DNA from: an uncultured Verrucomicrobiota bacterium | GTDB lineage: Bacteria; Verrucomicrobiota; Verrucomicrobiia; Opitutales; Seribacteraceae | NCBI GenBank assembly: GCA_902612125.1 | Contig: CACMBV010000011.1 | Location: 1-64,000 of the forward strand | Direction: 5' to 3' | DNA length: 64,000 bases | Shown here: positions 45,401-53,819 of the stretch, one piece after another | Numbering within the stretch: position 1 is the first letter of the stretch | How the letters are laid out: each line of letters starts with the position of its first letter | The notes under the pieces: generated by a model | Told to the model about the DNA's origin: nothing | What the model saw: the letters and a program-made list of their open reading frames with translations, nothing else | Database searches by the model: none | Program-made: the position numbers and the translations under genes

Positions 45401-48400
45401 GCCATTGTAATCGAGTGTAAGGTCGCCTACGCGTGTTTCCTCAGAATAACCTCCATAGTCACGAGCATCTCCCTCATTGGCGGTAATAAGAAACTCAGAT
45501 GAATAAACATCCATTGCGGATGGAGGTGAAAATTCTATTATTTCAATTCCTTTCAAATATTCTGCGGAAATAACCAAGAGATCTTTTCCATTTCCACTAT
45601 CTTCGGCTGAAATATACTTCAAACCTTCAGGACTGACAAGGGATGCATTTAATTTAATCATCTCGAGGAAGACTGAATCCTTAGGGTTGGTCACATCAAA
45701 TACAGCGACAGTACTTGATCTTTCCATGGCAATAAAAGCAATGGAACGACCACCGATATTTGCAATCTCAACGCCCTCCGGTTCTGAACCCTTATCATCG
45801 GAACGACCGTCAGGGTATGAACCTACTTCGTTGGCTTTGGTATCAAGGAGGTCGCCAGAATCAAAAACCAAAGTTCCTTCATCATCGTAAATGGTGATAC
45901 TTCTGCCACCAAAGGCAAATCTTTCATCGGCACTAATGGATCCATCATCATTCTTGTCCCATGTTGTCATTTTGATACGGTCACCCCCCCCAATGGTAAG
46001 GCCAAAATCCTTGGACCGATTTTCATCGGTATATGAAATTACATCGTTATCTTCATACTCACGACCATCACCTTCATTGGCTGCAATAAAATAGGTTCTT
46101 CCATCACCGGCGGTGTAAGAATCCATACCATCTGGCATGTTTAGACCCTTAAAGGAAGCAGATCCAAAATTGACTCCAGAATCCTTATCCGTGGTGTCAA
46201 CTTTTAAGCCACCAACTGACCAGTCCTTGATCCCGGCACCCACGACTGACTCAATTTTAGGGATGTCACTAAGTAAATCAACGATGGCGATTGCGTTGTT
46301 TTCCTGCAGGGATACGAACGCTTTTTCGCCGTTTGGTGCGATGGTGACATATTCAGGTTCCAAATCCTTGGTGGGGACATTTTTATTCGGTCCACTCAGT
46401 CGCACTCCGGCAGCAGTCAAATTGGAGGCGGTGAAAGAGCTGAAATCTAACTGGTGAACAACACTGGCAGTAGGATTTTTTCTATTCAAACGAATGACAG
46501 TAATTGAACCTTCCGGATCAACGGTGTAGGCATCATTAGGCTCTCCCTCATTTGCAACCACGATGACATTTCCATCGTTGGAGAAAGCCACACTATCAGG
46601 CAATGCACCGGCAGTGAAGGTAGTTACCAAACTTGCATTCTTATCTTTCGTGGCAACTGTATAGAGAGCAACAGTTCCATTTTGGGTTTTGTCGGTGGAA
46701 TTGGAGAGTGCAATCGCCACATAACCATCTTTGACCGCAACACTCTGTGCAGTTGCACCCAAGGAAATGTTATTGGCCAAAACTGGGTTTGCGGGATTCG
46801 ATAGATCAACGGTAAGAAGATCGTTACCTCCACCCACAACATACAAAACTTTATTGGCAGGATCATAATCACTGATCTCAGCACCAGTCATCGACAAGGT
46901 TGCAATGGACCTACTCTTGTAAGAAGTAGAATCGGAACCGCCGGTAAAAGCCGTATTGCTGTAAGCAGAGTTGACCTCTTGGAATGCAGGAGGACCTGCA
47001 TTATCTATGGTAAAAGATACAATTGAATCGGGTTGGTACATACCAAAAACGGGCCAAGGGTACGGATTGTACGACTTGTCCTTATCATTGGAATCAAAAG
47101 CCAAACCCAGCGCATTGTAATCTTTATATCCCAAGGGCTTGATGTCTGTGATCGAAGAAGTCGCAAGATCAACAAAAGCCAGAGCATTGTTCTCCTGTAA
47201 AGTAACGAAAGCCTTGGTGGAATCGGCACTGATAGCCACATATTCGGGTTCCAAATCCTGGGAAACTGAAGCGTTTTTACCAAAAATGCGCACCCCTTTG
47301 GCAATCAATTCGGCTTTCTTGGAATCGTAGGCGGTAAAATCAAGGGTAGTTACTGGAAGCGTAAGGCTGGAAGACGAATCGTTACGAATCTGATTTATTT
47401 TACTGACATCAATAATGCTTATCGAACCTTTAGGATCGTTCGTGTAATCATCCGAAGGCTCACCCTCGTTAGCAACGACGAGCTTAAGACCGTCCGGGGT
47501 GAAGGTCAGGTGGTCAGGCAAGGCACCCACGGAGACCGTAGTGATGGGAGATCCTCCATTTTTAACTCTTGTATCGTAGAATAAAACACCACCGTTATTT
47601 TGTTTAACTGGTGCTTCAACCGCGACCGCCAAAATTCCATTGCTTACAGAAACAGCATTAATTCCTCCGAAAGTAGATGGTATTGGAAGGGAAAACTTAA
47701 AAGTTACAACCCCCTTGCGGTCCAGCTCCATTACATCCACCCGTTTTTCTTCTCCATTGCTTACAAAAATCCGATTCGTCAATGGATCAAATGCGGGAAC
47801 TTCCGCATAATCTTCTTTGGCAGGGTTGTAAGTGGAAAGTAAATTGAGTATTGGCTTAATTGGTGCAAAGAGTTCAGACTCGATTGAAGAGGATGTGTAA
47901 TTTGCATTGTAGGCATCCACCCGGTAAGCGTAAGACTTACCGGAAACGACTGTCTCATCCGTCCAATTGGAAACATTTGCCGATAAACTTGCTACTATAG
48001 AAAATACAGCCTCATCACTTGCTTTACGATAAACATCGTAACCTAGCTCTTGGTTATTGGTGTCTTTCCACTGAAGATGAAGGGCATCAGTGCCAGATCG
48101 GACGATCAAGTCAGAAACAGGATGGAGAGGAAAATTACCCTGCATTTGGTAGACGGTTGTAGTTCCGCTAACTTCATTGGCTACAATGAGTAAGGGTGAA
48201 CCTGTTGGGCTGTCCATTCCTGAGACAAAAACGAGACCCTCAGGGCCTAAGTCCTTGGATTTGTGCGCATTAGTAGTGTCTACAGCGTTATCATCGTCGT
48301 CTCCGACATAAGGAGCAAAGGCAAAGTCACGATTATTTACATAATCAAGGAAAACGGGTGCGTCTGGTTGGGAAATATCATATACAACCACACCTCCCAC

Positions 48401-51400
48401 TCTTTCAAGTCCGATGAAAGCATATATCTTATCGCCAATTTTTCCAATGGTTAAGCCTTCGGGCTCCGTGCCTTTATCGTCACTGCGATTGTCACCGGCG
48501 TTTACTGTATTGGAAGCGTGGTAATTGTTTGGCAGTCTCTCGCGGACGATCTTTTCCAAATCATTACCAGAATCAAAAACAAGTTTTCCATTTTCATCCC
48601 AAATCGAAAAGGAACGTCCACCATATGCGTAAATGGTTTCATAAAGACCGTCTCCGTCGGCATCTCCATTGGCCGTTGTTGTTTTGAGCCTACCCAAGTT
48701 GTCACTGTCTTTTATATCTTCGTTAGGATTGGTGTATGCTAATGAATTTGCCTCCAGAAAAGTGAGGGCTTTATGTTGGGCGGAGCCAGTAGGAACATTA
48801 CCACCAACAGGTAAGTCCAAACCAAACATGAGGATTTGACCGCCCCGATCGTTCCGGAAATTCGCAACCGGACCTCCGGATTCGGAGCGATGTTGGAGCA
48901 CACCAATGAATTTTGAATCGTTGTGATCGATTTGTTGGTTAATGGTATCCTCTTGCGTACCTGCTAATTCAGATGGAGAATAAAAGCTTCCATTCGCCTT
49001 TCTTGCAACGAGGGCAGACACATTCCAACTTCCCGAAAACTCTGAAGTTGTGGCGTAGTCAAAAGTATTCCCATATGCGGAGATTCCATAACTCGCACGA
49101 ACATTTTTATTCCCGCCTGCCTGAGCAAGAAAATAGCCGGTTGAATTAACTTCAAATGTAGTCGGATTGAGTATCAATGCGTACTTGCGTTCACCGTAAT
49201 CATTGCCTGAATCCTCATCTACAATCAAAATATCGGCGTCAGCAGTTTTAGCCCAAAAAAGTCCGTCGGGGGCCACCATTTTAGTTGCATTTTTCTCAAT
49301 GTGTTTAGCTGCTGTTTCAGTGGTGCCATTCCCAACACCTTTACCTCCCACATCCAGAGTCATGGCGCCATCAACCGCTGCAACCAAACGGGTTACATTT
49401 ACATCCAATGAAAGGGGAAGATCGCCTGATGCTGCAGTAAGTTGTGCGGCAAGATCCCCAAAGTCGAAACCAAGAAGCCCACCCTCGTCTGTCATATTTT
49501 GTATGAATCGATGCTTGGTGATATCAGGGTCCGCGGCCGGATGCTCCGTCTTGGTGTCACCGTTAAAAAAGGTGTAACCGGTTGGTTGTTCGGAAGTTTT
49601 CTCCCAGAGCATCATTTCTGTATCCTTGACTGCTTCAGGAGTATCAAATCCGTCCCAGCGGAATGAAGTTGGGTAGAATTTTCCGCTAAAATTATTACTG
49701 GCATTGGCGTCCTTCAGGTAGGCATCCATCATTTTAGCTGTTGGATCAGGAGTCGCTATCCCAAGAGTCGAGTTGTAATCTGCATTGGCAACTGCTAGTC
49801 CATAAATTTTTCCATAGAGCAAGCCGTTCCTTGATAGAAATTGGTCACGGGTACTAGCACTCGAAGTAATGACGGTACCATTTGCGTCCCTACCTTTGAT
49901 TCCGACATAAATCTTGTTAGGTGCGGGCTCCTGACCATGGTTATAACCGGCAAGAACAAGAACCACATAATCGGTATGCCCTGGGTTAATCGGCATCAGT
50001 TTTTCATAACCGGTTTGTCCAAGGGCTGGGACCGTGTATGCAGTCTCGTTCGCTATATCGACTACAATGGAAGCCAAACCCATAGTGGAGTCAGCAACAC
50101 TTTGACTGTAATTCGGAAACATATATCTGATTGACCACTCTTCCGCAGTCAACCAAACATCATCGACAAAACCCTTGCTACTCCCATAACGATTTTTCTT
50201 TTCATACCATGCCCCGCAAAAAGACTGAAAGAAAAAGTCTGCTTCGGATAATTGCATGTAATCGGCAAACTCGATAATTGTCCCGTTTTCATCGGTTTGA
50301 TTACCCCATAATCCACCTTTGTCTTTTGGAACTACTTTGTTACCAAAAACATTGTAGATGGTGTGGAAAAGCTTTCCAGAAGATTTGAACATGGAACTGG
50401 CTGGATCATTGTTTTTGAGAAAGTCAGCAAAGGCAGAACGGTCGTAATCAATGGTATGAATGTGAGAACCTGTGAAGGTTACCCCGCTGGACATTTCCCA
50501 TGGGTAAGTTTCCTTCCCCATAGTTGCGTAACTTTCAGACTGGTAGGCTACTCTGATAGTTGAATTGTCCTCCAACCATGCGGCTTGTCCATCGGGATAT
50601 CCGGTTAGTGTGTAACCGGTTTGAGGGTCAAATTCCCCAACAGTGGCAAGAGCCTTCATGTTCGAAAGATAGGGAAACTGAGTATCACCGCTTTGACCGT
50701 CCATAAGAAGGGATGCATTACCTTCGGCAGTGCTTGCCTCCGGTATCAGGGCAGTGACTTCACCGATACTTTTGAGATCACGTATGTCTGACAGGAAAGA
50801 AGCAGATGGATCGACATTTGAAATATGAGCTTTTTTCAGACCTTCTAATTTGGCCATGTCGGTGAGGCTGACGGACGGCAATTGGTTCGTATTGTTGTAG
50901 TCTAAATTGAGATCCTTGACTCTTACCTCTTCGCTGTAACCACCATAATCACGAGCATCCCCTTCATTCGCGGTTATAAAATAGTTTTTACCATTTAAGT
51001 TAAAAGAAACGACCGAATCGGGTTGATACATCCCCAACACACGCCAGGGGAATGGATTGTACCCCCCATTTATTGAATCATCTTTGTTGGAGGCATCAAA
51101 AGAAAGGCCCAGTCGACCCCAGTCCTTATATCCTAAAGGAAGTATTTCGGTAATTTCGAGATTAACCAAATCAACCACTGCAAATGCATTGTTCTCCTGC
51201 AAGGTAACGAATGCTTTTGTGTCATCTTCAGTAATCGCCACATACTCGGGCTCGAGATCCTCTGATACAGTGGCTGTGCCATTGTTACCGAAAATTCTTA
51301 CTCCCTGTGCCAAAAGCATTCCCTTCTTTGAATCAAAAGAGCTAAAATTCAAGTCGACAACATGTGCATCCACAAAGTTGCCACTTTTGTATAAATCAAT

Positions 51401-51931
51401 TACGGATATCGAACCGACTGGATCGATGGTGTAAGCATCATTTGGTTCTCCCTCGTTGGCCACCACGATTCGGTTTCCGTCATTGGTAAAAGCCAAGTGG
51501 TCGGGTAAGTAACCAACAGTGATTGTGGCTAGGGCGGATGCATTATTCTCGACGGAGGCAGAGTAGATTACGACTTTTCCTCGGTTTTGATTGTCATGCA
51601 CGGCAACAGCGACCAATCCGTTTTTCGAGGCTACCGCGTTCACCCCACTCCCGATCGAATTAAGATCAAGGTTGAACAAGTAACTTAAAGTGGGATTTCC
51701 TTTGTTGTCGGAGCCAAGTTGAAGAACTTCAACAGAGTCATTTGCATCGTTACCAACAAAAACTCTTTGCGTTAATGGATCATGTGCGGGAATCTCTGCA
51801 GCACTTTCATCAATACGATTTTCCGCACTAAGCGATGAAGTGTGGGTAGCTACAGGTTTTAAAACATTTTGGCCGCTGAGTAAGACAGCAGAGGTAAATG
51901 ACAAAAGAAGGGAAACAAGTTTTGATTTCAT
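42458..51931 (-). CDS. Giant exported protein: nested choice-of-anchor-I propellers, Fn3, 5'-nucleotidase
   Basis: A 3157-residue exported protein with signal peptide (LLLSFTSAVLLSG). Domains by approximate residue: choice-of-anchor-I first half 30-345; an unassigned ~720-residue insert (350-1070); its second half 1073-1258; Fn3 1262-1350; second choice-of-anchor-I first half 1360-1637; a third complete copy nested at 1640-2127; second half of copy two 2137-2372; Fn3 2374-2465; a 5'-nucleotidase/UshA-type enzyme 2468-3035 with LTILHANDAEQL, SAGDNLMPG, SIGNHEFDAG and VSHLQG metal motifs; a C-terminal Trp/Tyr/Gly-rich domain 3050-3157 of Opitutae type (GWLYAGGTGGASMWFYDL). It probably releases phosphate from nucleotides at the cell surface. 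The PhoX/phytase-like nature of the insert is unproven. Confidence 0.88.
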   Translation of the reverse strand: MKSKLVSLLLSFTSAVLLSGQNVLKPVATHTSSLSAENRIDESAAEIPAHDPLTQRVFVGNDANDSVEVLQLGSDNKGNPTLSYLFNLDLNSIGSGVNAVASKNGLVAVAVHDNQNRGKVVIYSASVENNASALATITVGYLPDHLAFTNDGNRIVVANEGEPNDAYTIDPVGSISVIDLYKSGNFVDAHVVDLNFSSFDSKKGMLLAQGVRIFGNNGTATVSEDLEPEYVAITEDDTKAFVTLQENNAFAVVDLVNLEITEILPLGYKDWGRLGLSFDASNKDDSINGGYNPFPWRVLGMYQPDSVVSFNLNGKNYFITANEGDARDYGGYSEEVRVKDLNLDYNNTNQLPSVSLTDMAKLEGLKKAHISNVDPSASFLSDIRDLKSIGEVTALIPEASTAEGNASLLMDGQSGDTQFPYLSNMKALATVGEFDPQTGYTLTGYPDGQAAWLEDNSTIRVAYQSESYATMGKETYPWEMSSGVTFTGSHIHTIDYDRSAFADFLKNNDPASSMFKSSGKLFHTIYNVFGNKVVPKDKGGLWGNQTDENGTIIEFADYMQLSEADFFFQSFCGAWYEKKNRYGSSKGFVDDVWLTAEEWSIRYMFPNYSQSVADSTMGLASIVVDIANETAYTVPALGQTGYEKLMPINPGHTDYVVLVLAGYNHGQEPAPNKIYVGIKGRDANGTVITSSASTRDQFLSRNGLLYGKIYGLAVANADYNSTLGIATPDPTAKMMDAYLKDANASNNFSGKFYPTSFRWDGFDTPEAVKDTEMMLWEKTSEQPTGYTFFNGDTKTEHPAADPDITKHRFIQNMTDEGGLLGFDFGDLAAQLTAASGDLPLSLDVNVTRLVAAVDGAMTLDVGGKGVGNGTTETAAKHIEKNATKMVAPDGLFWAKTADADILIVDEDSGNDYGERKYALILNPTTFEVNSTGYFLAQAGGNKNVRASYGISAYGNTFDYATTSEFSGSWNVSALVARKANGSFYSPSELAGTQEDTINQQIDHNDSKFIGVLQHRSESGGPVANFRNDRGGQILMFGLDLPVGGNVPTGSAQHKALTFLEANSLAYTNPNEDIKDSDNLGRLKTTTANGDADGDGLYETIYAYGGRSFSIWDENGKLVFDSGNDLEKIVRERLPNNYHASNTVNAGDNRSDDKGTEPEGLTIGKIGDKIYAFIGLERVGGVVVYDISQPDAPVFLDYVNNRDFAFAPYVGDDDDNAVDTTNAHKSKDLGPEGLVFVSGMDSPTGSPLLIVANEVSGTTTVYQMQGNFPLHPVSDLIVRSGTDALHLQWKDTNNQELGYDVYRKASDEAVFSIVASLSANVSNWTDETVVSGKSYAYRVDAYNANYTSSSIESELFAPIKPILNLLSTYNPAKEDYAEVPAFDPLTNRIFVSNGEEKRVDVMELDRKGVVTFKFSLPIPSTFGGINAVSVSNGILAVAVEAPVKQNNGGVLFYDTRVKNGGSPITTVSVGALPDHLTFTPDGLKLVVANEGEPSDDYTNDPKGSISIIDVSKINQIRNDSSSSLTLPVTTLDFTAYDSKKAELIAKGVRIFGKNASVSQDLEPEYVAISADSTKAFVTLQENNALAFVDLATSSITDIKPLGYKDYNALGLAFDSNDKDKSYNPYPWPVFGMYQPDSIVSFTIDNAGPPAFQEVNSAYSNTAFTGGSDSTSYKSRSIATLSMTGAEISDYDPANKVLYVVGGGNDLLTVDLSNPANPVLANNISLGATAQSVAVKDGYVAIALSNSTDKTQNGTVALYTVATKDKNASLVTTFTAGALPDSVAFSNDGNVIVVANEGEPNDAYTVDPEGSITVIRLNRKNPTASVVHQLDFSSFTASNLTAAGVRLSGPNKNVPTKDLEPEYVTIAPNGEKAFVSLQENNAIAIVDLLSDIPKIESVVGAGIKDWSVGGLKVDTTDKDSGVNFGSASFKGLNMPDGMDSYTAGDGRTYFIAANEGDGREYEDNDVISYTDENRSKDFGLTIGGGDRIKMTTWDKNDDGSISADERFAFGGRSITIYDDEGTLVFDSGDLLDTKANEVGSYPDGRSDDKGSEPEGVEIANIGGRSIAFIAMERSSTVAVFDVTNPKDSVFLEMIKLNASLVSPEGLKYISAEDSGNGKDLLVISAEYLKGIEIIEFSPPSAMDVYSSEFLITANEGDARDYGGYSEETRVGDLTLDYNGTGLHKFSPDYPDAEQSLTADKFNLSRLKTTTANGDIDGDGKYEEIYSYGARSFSIWSAKDGSLVYDSGVDLEKIVQQTYPDKFNIDDDDVDKRSDDKGVEPEGLAVGKVDGRTFAFIGLERQSGIIIYDVTDPLQPQFVQYANNRDYSKDFDSKEAGDVGPEGLTFVSADNSPTGYPLLIVTNEVSGSTSVWGMSNLPVGPVKGLNIHQDADVSILSWDDTSSVENGFIIYRQEGIGSPFEEIGRVGRNVTTFYDAQVQPGESYMYKVNAYNEISESKLSQVKVAQADLRLTILHANDAEQLMPTALGDGYYGGAAMFISKIKDLRSEFNSKGHGVLSISAGDNLMPGRELSASLGGDSLYHSMFLDQAGFEFVSIGNHEFDAGPDVTASFIKSAKYPTFLSSNLDFSAHKPLNDLFTTNKIVKSTQVDVTIAGKTIKVGLVGATTKNLNFISSPSPVVVDANVAGSVQAEVDSLTANGAKLVILVSHLQGVSEELTLLTQLSGVDVVIAGGGDNRLANPSDKLIPGESAEGSYPLIGLDKDGSAVPVVTVDGQLKYIGRLTLNITSSGEVTGWNGGPQRIVDSGIDQFHGTSPDIIAYETIENPIEKYVSSLSAQKISNEISFALDGGKDDIRSRETNLGNLVADSQLWVAQAYAKDKNAPVADVALANGGGIRASINESRSSNYKASVDDTYTVLPFGNIVTVVPDVSAAEFKLLLENAYSKTVLSDGKPKREGDGTGRFAQIAGFRVEYDIEANPMIMDNNGIVTQQGVRVVNATMIDGKKIIENGIPADNMSLNVAIVDFLADNKGDQYFTFRSGAINNVKLGFTYQAALAEYISVGLKGDLSKYSQTDGRIKFNAKASSDGAKASSASGFFPGARKIEGDWKELSWFGTFWDKEFPWIYHAEHGWLYAGGTGGASMWFYDLQTGWWWTNEQHYPYVYLDSVKDWVFYQSNTQSNSRFFYLFSDGGKWVTYPQSGQ

Positions 51932-52482
51932 AATAATAGAAGGGAAATTTACTTCTATAATTTTGTTTCCTTGTTTTTACTTTAAAAAAGTAACAACCGA
52001 GCAATATAAGAGTGGGCTCAAATTTCACTAATTTTGTATCATAAAAGTAACTTTAATTTTTCTTCCTTTGAAACCTTCTCATTTGCCCATCAAAATTGTC
52101 CCGAAAAAGTAATGTCGGATTTGAAATGGATCTAGACTTTATATGTTTTGACTTTTGTCTTTTAGGTATTGTCACCCTGAATAATTCTTTCTGAAGTAAC
52201 CGGACTACCATCTTTTTGCCCCTGGATATTTTAAATGTTAAAATTTTTTTCCAAAGGGATCTTAAGCATATAGTCCTTTTCAGCCTATTCCCTCAATATT
52301 TGAAGTAATTTAAAGTATATCCACAACGGATCCGCTCTGCCAGTTTTTGTATATCTACTTCCTTCATCATATAAAATCAGCTCAACTTATTGTAACTTCA
52401 TTTATTTTATAGCGAGGATTAAACCATGTTGCCACCTAATTGCCACTATTATGCTTAAGTAATTGATAGATAATACTATATT
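51932..52482. other. Right-end region of the element upstream of the giant gene
   Basis: A 551-bp AT-rich stretch. It should hold the promoter of the giant gene near 51932-52050, but no clear -35/-10 pair or Shine-Dalgarno was found. Arm-type repeats lie at 52431-52450. No gene was recognised. Confidence 0.45.
52431..52450 (+). repeat. Arm-type repeats at the right end
   Basis: GCCACCTAATT (52431-52441) followed directly by GCCACTATT (52442-52450) mirrors the GCCACCAAATT pair at the left end, in the same orientation. This supports both ends belonging to one element and one recombinase. Confidence 0.6.
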
Positions 52483-52533
52483 ATCTCATTCGTAATGAGG
52501 GGGTCACCGGTTCGAATCCGGTCGTCGGCTCCA
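52483..52533 (+). pseudogene. attR core and 3' half of tRNA-Thr(CGU)
   Basis: The core ATCTCATTCGTAATG (52483-52497) is followed by the anticodon-stem end, variable loop, T arm ACCGG-TTCGAAT-CCGGT (52506-52522), acceptor 3' strand CGTCGGC (52523-52529), discriminator T and CCA (to 52533). The acceptor pairs with GCCGATG at 34402-34408. Upstream of the core there is no D arm or acceptor 5' strand, so this half is not a functional tRNA. Confidence 0.92.
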
Positions 52534-53019
52534 TTTTGGGGAGGCTGAATAGTTGATAGATACTGAGGTTTAGCACAAATACTCGCAGTTAATATTGATT
52601 GTGAATTTTTGATTTTTGGAGTGATTTTGACCCGTATTAAGCAATTTCGCCTACAATTAATGTATAAAATTTTCAATAAAATATATGGGGGAAGGGGCCT
52701 AGTTTTTCAAGATCGCTATTTTTCCGGTCGGATTAACCCGACAGCCTTTTCAACTTATCAAATGCCATTTTTTCGATTCGTTTGATCGTATCCTTACTGC
52801 ATCCGCAAAAGTCGACAATCTAGTCCAATTTGAAAAGATGGGGTCTTCTCACAGTCAAGGTCAAAAAGGACTAAACTCATCATAACTTCAACATGCAGTA
52901 AGATAATGAGACTTCGCGTGACCTAAAATTTTTTTGCACGAGGGAAAACTGTTTTTCAAGCTGAAGATCAAGGTTCCCTACTTTGTGAAACATCGTTTTC
53001 CATCTGCTAGATAGTGCTC
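52534..53019. other. Intergenic region right of the element
   Basis: Apart from a possible sigma-factor fragment at 52733-52819, no gene or RNA is recognised. The minus-strand frame that runs into the tRNA half encodes only an antisense-tRNA peptide. Confidence 0.4.
52733..52819 (-). pseudogene. Possible remnant of sigma-70 region 4
   Basis: Twenty-eight codons before a TAA read FCGCSKDTIKRIEKMAFDKL then KRLSG, resembling the HTH of sigma-70 region 4 (SKERIRQIEAKALRKLR type). An in-frame TAG sits directly upstream and no preceding sigma domains are found in any frame, so this looks like a degraded 3' fragment. Short length makes it tentative. Confidence 0.3.
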
Positions 53020-53226
53020 TCACTTTTTAAACATCAAGAAGACAAAGTTTGCCAACCCATTGATTAGAAACACGAGCAGATATCCACCGATGGCAAGGGT
53101 TGATAAAAGATTGGTACCGTTTTGCCAATCGACCTTAAACGCTTCGATAATCTTGGAAATATTGCAAAGAATACAAACGAGGGCAAGCGTCCCACCTAGA
53201 ATATGCAACCTTGTCAACCTATTCAT
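53020..53226 (-). CDS. Small two-helix membrane protein
   Basis: A 68-residue protein with two hydrophobic segments (ILGGTLALVCILCNI and LAIGGYLLVFLINGL) and a basic C-terminus. No family is recognised. The small size and clean membrane pattern suggest a real inner-membrane protein. Confidence 0.5.
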   Translation of the reverse strand: MNRLTRLHILGGTLALVCILCNISKIIEAFKVDWQNGTNLLSTLAIGGYLLVFLINGLANFVFLMFKK

Positions 53227-53309
53227 TTCCTAGTGCCTTAAGGGCTCACATTGTAAATTGAGTTGGGTAATTTTATCGAGAATCTTTATTGAAGACTGAA
53301 AATTCGAAG

Positions 53310-53651
53310 CTATTCGATTATTTCAATGATTGCTGCCGACCAGGTATAATCGTCATCAAGGGTTGGGGCAAGGATGGCGAATCCCCCGATTTCCCTGGCT
53401 TGCCTAGCAAGTAGTTTTTCCGGAATGGGGTGCTGGATCGTTTGAATCTCCGTGCATGTGGCATGGGCTCTGCCAATAATTTTGTAGTTAAAGTTGATAT
53501 CACTTTTCAGATAATAGATTCGAATGGGTTGGTTGTAGGGAATATCTTCTCTTACCGCATTGTCGTAGGTGAAGGTCTCTACATACCATTGTGACTTTCC
53601 ACAACTACTTATGATGAGATTAAAAGAAAGCAGAATGAGCAGGACTTTCAT
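53310..53651 (-). CDS. Putative lipoprotein
   Basis: A 113-residue protein. I chose the ATG at 53651 because it begins a lipoprotein signal (MKVLLILLSFNLIISSCGKS) with the lipobox Cys at residue 17. The mature part includes RIYYLKSDINFNYKIIGRA and IGGFAILAPTLDDDY, reminiscent of small outer-membrane lipoproteins, but no family is clear. The frame is open further upstream without signal character. Confidence 0.6.
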   Translation of the reverse strand: MKVLLILLSFNLIISSCGKSQWYVETFTYDNAVREDIPYNQPIRIYYLKSDINFNYKIIGRAHATCTEIQTIQHPIPEKLLARQAREIGGFAILAPTLDDDYTWSAAIIEIIE

Positions 53652-53819
53652 AATCCTTGGATATTGGAAAGAGATTCGCAAGTCAATGGCTGCTGATAAG
53701 GAAGACCGACACATCCCTGGCACGGGGCCTAGAATTCCAAACTTAGGGCGATGGTCATTTGTCGGTTGTTCTGGAAATAGGATCAGAATGCTAGACTACA
53801 GTAATATTTTACTTTAGTA

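Larger units (their letters stand above)
34427..52497. mobile_element. Integrative element of about 18.06 kb in tRNA-Thr(CGU)
   Basis: The boundaries are the two copies of the 15-bp core inside the split tRNA-Thr gene. Contents in order: arm-type repeats, tyrosine recombinase, replacement tRNA-Thr(CGU), small genes, a minus-strand operon with an excisionase-like HTH and BT4734/VirE-N-type protein, an autotransporter, and a giant choice-of-anchor-I/5'-nucleotidase protein. Base composition is visibly AT-richer than the flanks. No relaxase, type IV secretion, capsid, terminase or helicase gene is seen, so it is probably a mobilisable or satellite-like island that relies on a helper, or a decayed one. 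Confidence 0.92.

Noticed and set aside
34427-52497. Interpretation as a self-splicing intron or trans-spliced tRNA
   Set aside because: The insert is 18 kb, has a tyrosine recombinase and perfect att core duplication, and lacks intron structure; bacterial tRNA trans-splicing is not known.
52476-52676. Minus-strand 66-codon frame containing DRIRTGDPLITN
   Set aside because: The peptide is the antisense reading of the tRNA-Thr 3' half, a well-known false-gene pattern.
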